Below, one piece after another: positions 35,494-42,142 of a DNA stretch of 64,000 nt. Numbering within the stretch: position 1 is the first letter of the stretch; every line of letters starts with the position of its first letter. Origin of the DNA: Paenibacillus alba (GTDB taxonomy: Bacteria; Bacillota; Bacilli; Paenibacillales; NBRC-103111); NCBI RefSeq assembly GCF_013204855.1, contig NZ_JABMKZ010000027.1, positions 48,080-112,079 on the forward strand, read 5' to 3'. A model generated the notes under the pieces. The model ran no database searches. It saw nothing but the letters and a program-made list of their open reading frames with translations, and had not been told where the DNA came from. Both the position numbers and the translations under genes were made by a program.

Positions 35494-35915
35494 TTTATAT
35501 TTTCTATGGCTGCTCTTGGTTATGTATAGGTTTTATCATTTATTATATTAAATCTAAAAAAATAGGTTCATTGTTATTATCTCGTCAAAAGACAGTTAGC
35601 GATAGTAAAACGTTACCACGAAAAACTATATTATTATTCCTGATTTATACGGATAAGAGAAATGTAATCTTCCTTGAAGCAGTAAAGCAGAATTGGCCAG
35701 ATTATCAGATAATTATTGTTTATCAAGGCCCTGACTGGAAAGTCCATGCTCTAAAAAAATATGACAACTTCCAATTTACGGTGTTGAAGGATGAGAAAGG
35801 GCAAATTTCACAGTTGCTAGGTATTGTAAATTTCCCAACATGTATCAGTTATCATCCCCTGTTTAGGAATGCGGGACTAGTAAAAGATCATTCTATTCAT
35901 ATCTTTAAGGAGTGA
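35490..35915 (+). CDS. Membrane-anchored thioredoxin-fold relative lacking CxxC
   Basis: Protein of 141 residues with one N-terminal helix (about 2-20) followed by a basic linker and a soluble domain. The soluble part has thioredoxin-like β segments (KTILLFLIYTDKRN, DYQIIIVYQGPD, and FPTCISYHP with a cis-Pro-like region). The position where CxxC should lie reads TDKRN, so it cannot do standard thiol exchange. It may be a scaffold, an immunity factor or a MauD relative with changed chemistry. Overlaps the MauE-like gene by ATGA. Identification rests on pattern and neighbours only. Confidence 0.5.
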   Translation: MIYIFYGCSWLCIGFIIYYIKSKKIGSLLLSRQKTVSDSKTLPRKTILLFLIYTDKRNVIFLEAVKQNWPDYQIIIVYQGPDWKVHALKKYDNFQFTVLKDEKGQISQLLGIVNFPTCISYHPLFRNAGLVKDHSIHIFKE

Positions 35916-35920
35916 ACATA

Positions 35921-36358
35921 ATGTACGGTCAAATGATAGTTACCAATCAGGCAAATTTTAATCCCAGTCTTAAAATGTACACCCTTGACAGGGTGTTGAA
36001 TAAACTTGAAACTAATGCTTTGCCCTTTGTAAATAAGCTAGAAGTTTTTATAAAGCTAAGTTTTATTCCCATAGACGTACCAGTTGAAATACAAATTGTG
36101 ATCAAAGATGATAATCAAAAAGATATTACTAAGTCCGAAACTATTACACAATATAACCCACGGAGTAACGATCAGATATCAGGTTTAGACTTTTGTGTTA
36201 GACTAACTACTATTTTTTGCAAGACAGGAAACCACATGATTGAATTGTTTGTAGACGGGGCTTTGATTTCAATTTACCCCATCCACGTTCGTATGGTGGA
36301 AGAGATTTATGAACAGAAGGAGATTGCATATGAAGAACAAACTTCTAGTTTTTCTTAA
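35921..36358 (+). CDS. Small β-rich protein of unknown function
   Basis: Protein of 145 residues from ATG 35921, with AAGGAG 8 bp upstream; GTG 35912 is possible but overlaps the ribosome site. No signal peptide. Alternating hydrophobic strands (LEVFIKLSFIPIDVPVEIQIVIKD, then MIELFVDGALISIYPIHVRM) suggest a β-sandwich. It is reminiscent of small proteins grouped as DUF6941, a weak impression. It overlaps the next gene by 29 bp. Position in the bacteriocin operon makes it a candidate for immunity, regulation or an export accessory. Confidence 0.55.
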   Translation: MYGQMIVTNQANFNPSLKMYTLDRVLNKLETNALPFVNKLEVFIKLSFIPIDVPVEIQIVIKDDNQKDITKSETITQYNPRSNDQISGLDFCVRLTTIFCKTGNHMIELFVDGALISIYPIHVRMVEEIYEQKEIAYEEQTSSFS

Positions 36359-37622
36359 TGCCATACTTCTTGTAGTTATTTGTACTAGTTGTTCTTCTAC
36401 GCCTGAGTCAAGTAAATTAGAAGGAAAGGTTAAAATATTATATTACAATGAAGAGCTGTTCAATGAGGAATATGGAGATCTGTTAAGTTCAAATTTTAAA
36501 AATTTGGAGTTTGAAGTTATCTCTATAAAAAAAATGGTTCGTAACGCAAAAAATCCAGAAAATGAAATCGTTCAATTTATTCGAGATGAAAAGCCAGATG
36601 TTATTTTTGTAAGAAGCTATGATGAGTATTTAGAATATATCGAAAAAGGATTACTTATGGATCTAGATCCTTGGATTCGAAAGGATAAGCTGGATATCGA
36701 GAACATGCAAAAAGGTATTATTTCTATTCTTAGAGATAAGGAAAAAGGAAGTATCTTTGGATTGGCACCAACATTCTCAAGTAATGTTATCTATTATAAT
36801 AAACAGCTATTTAGTACCTATGGCGTTGACTATCCTCATGATCAGATGACATGGGAAGAGATATTTCACTTATCGAAGAGGTTCAACGGTAATGATAAAG
36901 GGATATATGGATTTTCTACGGTGTATTCTCCGTATGATTTACTTAATATGTTGGGTAGAACAAATGGCCTAAGTATCCTTCATAAAAATCAGTCAGCCCC
37001 TTTAGAGGTGATGTCCGATAGCGCAGCTTGGGGGAACTTGCTAGATTCACTTGCCGAAGTTTACAGATCAAATACTGTTTATTATCCTCAAAAGCAAAAA
37101 ACAGGGGAGCTGACCCCCGAATTTACAGATTTATTTGTAGATGGAAAGGCTGCAATGACGGTGGAATCGGAAGCATTGCTAGATCGTTTACAGAAGACCA
37201 AACTAGACGTAGGAATAGTTAGTTTTCCAGTTGACCCAAGTTTGCGTGATGCCACATATACACTAAGACCTAATGTTATCTTTGGTGTGAACTCCGATTC
37301 TGAACATAAAGAACAGGCGTGGAATGTCATTAAATTTATTAATAGTGAAGAAGTTGCTAAAATTAAATCAAAATCAGTTAATAATTTATTTACAAGAGTG
37401 AACTACTCTAAAGAAAAGTATGGTCATTCCTTAAAACCATTTTACTCGCTTAATTATGACACCAGAAGTTATGGGTCTATTAACGTACCTTTAAACTTTA
37501 GCCGTTCATTTAATGCTGCGGTTCAAGAGGAAATAAGCAAGATAGTAAAAGGAAATACAAGCGGAGATCGTGCAGTGAAATATCTCCAGGAACAAGCCAA
37601 ACTGTTCATTGAACAAGAATAG
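36330..37622 (+). CDS. Family-1 solute-binding-type lipoprotein in bacteriocin operon
   Basis: Lipoprotein of 430 residues from ATG 36330 (GAAGGAGA upstream, start inside the previous gene). The signal segment ends in a lipobox-like CTSC. The mature part resembles sugar-binding family 1: VIFVRSYDEYLEYIEKGLLMDLDPWI, a YNKQLFSTYGVDYPHDQMTWEEIF segment, and FVDGKAAMTVESEALL. No cognate permeases lie nearby. A lone binding protein at the end of a bacteriocin operon is odd: it could trap the peptide at the cell surface (an immunity lipoprotein), sense a signal, or be a hitchhiker. A terminator follows. Confidence 0.75.
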   Translation: MKNKLLVFLNAILLVVICTSCSSTPESSKLEGKVKILYYNEELFNEEYGDLLSSNFKNLEFEVISIKKMVRNAKNPENEIVQFIRDEKPDVIFVRSYDEYLEYIEKGLLMDLDPWIRKDKLDIENMQKGIISILRDKEKGSIFGLAPTFSSNVIYYNKQLFSTYGVDYPHDQMTWEEIFHLSKRFNGNDKGIYGFSTVYSPYDLLNMLGRTNGLSILHKNQSAPLEVMSDSAAWGNLLDSLAEVYRSNTVYYPQKQKTGELTPEFTDLFVDGKAAMTVESEALLDRLQKTKLDVGIVSFPVDPSLRDATYTLRPNVIFGVNSDSEHKEQAWNVIKFINSEEVAKIKSKSVNNLFTRVNYSKEKYGHSLKPFYSLNYDTRSYGSINVPLNFSRSFNAAVQEEISKIVKGNTSGDRAVKYLQEQAKLFIEQE

Positions 37623-37636
37623 TTTAGTAGAAAGCT

Positions 37637-37684
37637 AAGAAAGCTCTATTCTCTTCAGAAACTTGGAAAGAGGAGCTTTCTTTT
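37637..37684 (+). terminator. Rho-independent terminator of bacteriocin operon
   Basis: AAGAAAGCTC pairs with GAGCTTTCTT, with an inner CTCTT/AAGAG stem, followed by TTTTCTCCTTTT. Confidence 0.8.
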
Positions 37685-37735
37685 CTCCTTTTAGGTTTTT
37701 GGAAATAGTGGATATATGCTGTGGAGGTTTAAAAT

Positions 37736-38707
37736 ATGGTTCTATTCGGCCATGTGTTAACGCACATGTTGGTAAGCGCAAGCTTAGTTATTTTGATTTT
37801 AGATAGGAATTCAAATACTAGTACGATAAGACGAAGACTATTTTTTATCATCTCAGGAAGCATTGCAGGTGTTCTTCCAGACATTTTAGGACCAGGGACA
37901 GTCTACACGTGGAGTCATTCTATTTTTCTTTCGCCAATTCTTGTCATACCTCTTGTTCTAGTTTCCAGGATAGTTTACAAAGATAAAAGCCTTATAAGAG
38001 TCTGGCTTTCCTTTACAACTGCTCTTATCATTGGACACTTATTAGTTGATTATTTAGGGCATGAGGTTGCTTTGTTCTTCCCGCTTAGTAAGATGGAAAT
38101 AAGCGCTAGCATCCTCTTGCTTGGAGATCCTTGGATATGGCTGCCTTTGGCAGTAGGCGTACTTATAGTGTTCATTTCACCTAAACGTCTTCTAGTTTTA
38201 TATACAGTCCTTATCATCGTTTTTGTATATACAGGCTTAAGGGTATGCTCGAAAGTAAATACGGAGGCTTTAATTAAATCTCTATATCCCGATCAGTCCT
38301 CTACACAGTATGTAGTTATTCCACGAACTTCTAATTTAATCGAGGAGCTTAATCCATTAGACTGGTTGAGCTGGTCTTTTGAAGTAATTGGGGAGTATAG
38401 GGTAATCACAGGTTCTGTTCCACTCTTTGGTGGATCGGCAAACACAAATTTCAATGTTATCTTTCCGCATGTAGGTATCATTACAAACGTGAACAACATA
38501 GTATACAGAAAAGGTTCATCTAATACAGAGCAATATTTTTCTGTTAACTATGAAACGTACTATAATCAGCAGCACTATATTCTTGCAAATGATTCCACGC
38601 ATGAACTTGTGTTTGCTCTGTTAGACGACAAGTGGATTGAAGTCAATGGTCAGTTAAAAGAAACGCTGATTACCTATATGTCAATGAAGTTAATCGATAA
38701 ACGATAG
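37736..38707 (+). CDS. YdjM-like membrane-bound metal-dependent hydrolase
   Basis: Membrane protein of 323 residues; ATG 37736 has GTGGAGG 8 bp upstream. It shows the YdjM/DUF457 layout: an early HVLTHM histidine motif, AGVLPDIL, WSHSIFLSP and HLLVDYLGHE, all in or next to helices in the first 110 residues, a likely metal site at the membrane. About 130 C-terminal residues beyond the family core are soluble and β-like. It has its own transcription unit after the bacteriocin terminator and is AT-rich like that cluster. Substrate unknown; possibly lipid or envelope modification. Confidence 0.72.
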   Translation: MVLFGHVLTHMLVSASLVILILDRNSNTSTIRRRLFFIISGSIAGVLPDILGPGTVYTWSHSIFLSPILVIPLVLVSRIVYKDKSLIRVWLSFTTALIIGHLLVDYLGHEVALFFPLSKMEISASILLLGDPWIWLPLAVGVLIVFISPKRLLVLYTVLIIVFVYTGLRVCSKVNTEALIKSLYPDQSSTQYVVIPRTSNLIEELNPLDWLSWSFEVIGEYRVITGSVPLFGGSANTNFNVIFPHVGIITNVNNIVYRKGSSNTEQYFSVNYETYYNQQHYILANDSTHELVFALLDDKWIEVNGQLKETLITYMSMKLIDKR

Positions 38708-38919
38708 GGACCTCGTAAGCTTACATCTCATGAAACAAAAAAGGCAGCGGTGCCCATATTCTAGGGAGCTGTAATTCACATGATGGTCTAGGAGAACGAA
38801 TGCCTTATATCATAATGGTCATTGGTATTGTTGGATATATCATCCTTTGTATTTAAGCGAAAAGCTACACAGAACAGCTCTAAAAATTAGAGAAGGAGAG
38901 AAGCCATTTTTTCGCAATT

Positions 38920-39255
38920 GTGAAAAAAGAATTTATAAGCATGTTCAAAAGTTTTAAGTCAGTAGCAATTATTCTTCTATTCGTTGTAGTGTCAATGTCC
39001 ATAGCAAAGTTTGTGCAAAACAATCAAGCTCTACTTGAAGGGTTCGGCAATCAGTCGAATCCGTATTTGTCCGGGATGCGATTTTTAATAAACGTGCTCG
39101 GGTTTTTATTTGTACTAACTCATTCCCATGACTTCCTTAATCGAGAAATTGAGAATCAAACAATTCGATTCCTAGTCACAAAAACATCGAAGATGGCAAT
39201 TGTCATCGGTAAATATTTAGGTATCTTTTTGTTTTGGATGACTTGTGTCGGAATT
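38920..39255 (+). pseudogene. ABC-2-type permease fragment
   Basis: The first ~110 codons encode an ABC-2 permease N-terminus (MKKEFISMFKSFKSVAIILL, a large loop, then FLVTKTSKMAIVIGKYLGIFLFWM). Near 39255 the sequence switches to unrelated, more GC-rich DNA and reads on to a stop at 39417. No ATPase partner is present. The GTG start lies about 20 bp from the only AGGAGAG, so expression is doubtful. A truncated remnant; bacitracin-type resistance transporters are similar. Confidence 0.65.
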
Positions 39256-39405
39256 TCTTTTGAAAGGGTTCCGGTACGCGGTTTCCAAGCAATGCTCCGA
39301 GCACCGGATTTGGATGATTCGCAGCTACGCCTTTACACTTGTTGCTACATCCGCCAGATTGATTGTTCCGCTTTGTATGCTGCTTTATGCAGCTATGCGT
39401 GGGTT
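39256..39405 (+). pseudogene. DUF2306-like membrane protein fragment
   Basis: In the frame of 39245 the DNA encodes FRYAVSKQCSEHRIWMIRSY followed by a hydrophobic stretch. H-R-x-W-M-I-R-S-Y-A is the signature of DUF2306 predicted membrane proteins. Only about 50 codons remain, lacking both ends. Confidence 0.5.
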
Positions 39406-39837
39406 TCATCTCCCTGAAGGCGGTACCCGTCAAATGGTCGCTGACATCCTGGAACGCGGATGAACTGGCCAAATTCCTTGCGCCGCTTGTAGAAGCGGGC
39501 GTTGATGTATTCCACTGCTCGACCCGCCGCTTCTGGGAACCGGAGTTCGTCGGTTCTGATCTGAATTTTGCAGGCTGGGTTAAAAAATTAATCGGCAAAC
39601 CTACAATCACTGTGGGCTCTAGGTCTGGATAATGAGTTTCTATCTTCGTTTAGAGGGGAAAATGGAGGTACGGCGAACGTGGATGCCTTGACCGACAAGC
39701 TTAACAATGAAGAGTTCGATCTGGTTGCAGTCGGCCGTGCGCTGCTGGTTGATCCGGCATGGGCGGCTAAGGACCGCGATGGCCGACTTGACGAGCTGAA
39801 ACCTTTCAGCCCTGAAGTGCTGAGTTCGCTATCTTGA
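39406..39837 (+). pseudogene. Old-yellow-enzyme (NADH:flavin oxidoreductase) C-terminal fragment
   Basis: Frames joined by one frameshift near 39610 give the C-terminal third of an OYE-family enzyme. VKWSLTSWNADELAKFLAPL and DVFHCSTRRFWEPEF precede the shift, then LDNEFLSSFRG and FDLVAVGRALLVDPAWA follow after it. The N-terminal flavin barrel half is missing. A terminator follows the natural stop at 39835. Confidence 0.75.
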
Positions 39838-39871
39838 TTCTGTTGTAATTCTAATTTTTTGATTATTTGAT

Positions 39872-39906
39872 CGGGCACTCCGAGTTAGTGGGAGTGCCCG
39901 TTTTTT
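39872..39906 (+). terminator. Rho-independent terminator
   Basis: CGGGCACTCC pairs with GGGAGTGCCCG, followed by six T. It probably served the lost OYE gene. Confidence 0.85.
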
Positions 39907-40018
39907 GTAATATCAGAATTTATATGTCATCGGTGGAGCTGAACAATTCAGATATTGCAATCGAACACAGACATAAAAATAATCCCAATGGTAGTCTTTT
40001 TTCTATATAATATGAATT

Positions 40019-40576
40019 CTAACCTTGCAACACTAAGGAAATCTTTGTGATAAAAAAGATGTCAGTTCCAGCTGGTTTCTCGGCGGATATTAAATATTCA
40101 CCTACATCTGGGACCGTAATATCATATTCAGCTTTTCTTTCATCACCATCAATAAATGTGTTTTTATCTATTCTTTTGATAAGAATTCCTTCTTTAGTTG
40201 TTATGGTATTCGTGTTTTTAGCCTCACTAGGGTTAACATTTACAATATCCTCGGAGGTTAAATTAGACGTCTTGATTACAGCGCATGTAAAAGAATCCCC
40301 AAGAGTTGGCATATGACCTTCATCGTATTGTTTAAATGTAGTTTCAGGTAACACAGAAACTTCTCTGCGGGAATAATAGGGGATACTTGTTAAAGGAATC
40401 TTCAGGTCTACTACGCTGTATAGAAGTATAGGATTCCTTTTAGCGGTTCCAACGGTTGGCGAAGCAGACGACTCAGTTACATTTGATTTTTTTGGTGCGC
40501 TACTAGTCGTTGCCTGACATCCGGCAGTTAACAAGGAGGCTGTGACGAGAATAGGAATTACAAATTTGAATTTCAA
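40019..40576 (-). CDS. Putative lipoprotein of unknown function
   Basis: Lipoprotein of 185 residues on the minus strand. A TTG start at 40576 is chosen: GGGAGGA sits 6 bp upstream and the product begins MKFKFVIPILVTASLLTAGC with a clear lipobox; starting at 40591 would translate the ribosome site. A Ser/Thr-rich linker (about 21-45) precedes a β-rich domain (46-185) without a family I recognise. It stands alone, with no partner gene on its strand. The segment 39907-40018 is empty. Confidence 0.7.
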   Translation of the reverse strand: MKFKFVIPILVTASLLTAGCQATTSSAPKKSNVTESSASPTVGTAKRNPILLYSVVDLKIPLTSIPYYSRREVSVLPETTFKQYDEGHMPTLGDSFTCAVIKTSNLTSEDIVNVNPSEAKNTNTITTKEGILIKRIDKNTFIDGDERKAEYDITVPDVGEYLISAEKPAGTDIFFITKISLVLQG

Positions 40577-40801
40577 TTTCCTTCCTCCCAAAATGTTCTA
40601 TACATATATCTTAACTAACAAAAAGACTGTTATCCAAATTTTGTATTTTTTAATTTTATATGCAACTACGTTGTACCGTATTGAGTCACATTATATATGC
40701 TATTTATTGCTAAATGCATGTTGAAAATAAACATCACATTCACCTGCGCAATTATTAAAAAGAAGATATAATATTTAAAAATTTGGTTAAGGAAGAAAGG
40801 T

Positions 40802-41038
40802 GGCAATTATACAAATCATCTGATACACAAAAACTTTCCTTATACCACACAATCGATAGAGGGAAAGACATGGAGAATACAAACCATACCTATTTCTAGT
40901 GGCTTCAAGTACGGCAATGAAAATCCTCCAATATTTACAGATAATAAAAATGGCTCCATTGTTATTGAATTTGTAACAGACAATAATAAGTCGTCGCTAA
41001 CATACCTCACAGCAAATGGCGGAGAAGCTTGGGAATGA
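40802..41038 (+). pseudogene. Fragment of a β-propeller-like (BNR-type) protein
   Basis: An open frame without a start codon ends at TGA 41036 and encodes EGKTWRIQTIPISSG followed by FTDNKNGSIVIEF and YLTANGGEAWE. G-K-T-W and G-x-x-W are Asp-box/BNR-like motifs. No ribosome site or ATG was found upstream, so it is a 3' remnant. The flanks 40592-40801 and 41039-41214 are otherwise empty apart from decayed scraps. Confidence 0.4.
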
Positions 41039-41214
41039 AAATAATGTTACACCTGCACTTATTTGTTAATTGATAACAAGGTGTTGGAGGACAAATATGT
41101 TTCGAAGTACGCTCGCAGCTCATAAGGCATAGCCGAGGCGTTCTAATAAGCAAGTGGCGATATAGAAGAAAAGCTCAATGAGCTGCTTTATAACCGAACT
41201 TGTACTCGGGAGTT

Positions 41215-41590
41215 TCAAAATGTATATGCATTCACTTGTAGCGATGGAAACCGCAAAACAAACGCCGCACCGCCGCCCGGCTCGTTATGGGCCGAAATGC
41301 GGCCACGACACCCCTCAACGATGGCGCGGGAAATGGCGAGGCCGAGCCCCGTCTCGCCGTTCTTTCCTTTCGCAAACCGCTCAAAAAGCTGGGATAATAA
41401 CGGTTCGGGAATCCCTTGGCCGTCGTCGGTGATTCCGATGTCAATCCCTTCGGCGTCAGCGGAAGCTTGGATACGAATCGTTTCCTTGGCATATCGAGCC
41501 GCGTTGCCCAAGTGTTGATGAGCGCTTGCAGCAGTTTCTCACGGTCCGCATAGATCATCGTAGCAGCTTTCATACACAGATTTTTGTTCA
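41215..41590 (-). pseudogene. Histidine kinase C-terminal fragment, frameshifted
   Basis: Minus-strand remnant of a HATPase_c domain. ADREKLLQALIN (N-box region) lies in one frame, and GNAARYAKETIRI with DDGQGIP (G1) and TGLGLAISRAIVEG (G2) lie in another, so a frameshift falls near 41510. The sensor and histidine regions are missing. The reading end is at 41215. Confidence 0.75.
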
Positions 41591-41615
41591 ATTACGGGAA
41601 ATCCAATCTGAAAGA

Positions 41616-41921
41616 TTATTTTAATCTACCCAGGTTCGTTTTCTTACTATCATCCATGAGAACGGGTATTTGCAACGAAATCGTGCGTGTTGCATCGTCA
41701 TAGTTTACTTCGGCACCGAGCAGCCCGGCGACTTCGCGGACTGGCAGATAGGACCTGCCGTCCACGACGATAGGCGAGGTCTGCAGCGCCTTCTCGGTTC
41801 CATTGACCTTAATAACGAACTTCGTAACAGTCGCCTGCACCGTCTCGTTCGTCGCGGCCAAGGCCGTCGTTGCTGATCCGATCAGCAGACCGAGTGAGAA
41901 CGCAAAGATTACTTTTTTCAA
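41616..41921 (-). CDS. Copper-amine-oxidase-N-like stalk-domain protein
   Basis: Short exported protein, 101 residues, from a TTG start at 41921 with AAAGGAGC 9 bp upstream on the minus strand. The signal peptide (about 1-22) ends near ALAA. The body carries the Cu_amine_oxidN1 stalk motif: KVNGTEKALQTSPIVVDGRS, then YLPVREVAGLLGAEVNYD. Full proteins of this kind are longer; here the domain is almost the whole protein. The frame extends 5' to 42122 but that extension has no ribosome site. It diverges from the MalT-like regulator. Confidence 0.7.
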   Translation of the reverse strand: MKKVIFAFSLGLLIGSATTALAATNETVQATVTKFVIKVNGTEKALQTSPIVVDGRSYLPVREVAGLLGAEVNYDDATRTISLQIPVLMDDSKKTNLGRLK

Positions 41922-42142
41922 TGGTATCAGCTCCTTTAAAGTTAAGTTTTTATTTGCCTTACATGATTCATTGTACCGCTCAACATAGGCAAAACTTTGG
42001 ACGAAATGTGGAAAAACCGTGGGATAGACGATTTCGAATGAGATGTGACAGTATGGCTCAAATAGGGCGCGAACTTGTCTTGTCTGATATACTATGATTA
42101 ATAGATTGAACTTAAAGTTCAATTTCGCCCGGAGGGATTCTA

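Noticed and set aside
38800..38856. 18-codon membrane micro-ORF with a TAGGAGAA site
   Set aside because: Possible small hydrophobic peptide, but it lies in a decayed region with no partner or conservation evidence; likely a remnant.
41616..42122. Longer form of the stalk-domain protein starting at 42122
   Set aside because: The extension lacks a ribosome site and would bury the signal peptide; TTG 41921 with AAAGGAGC fits better.
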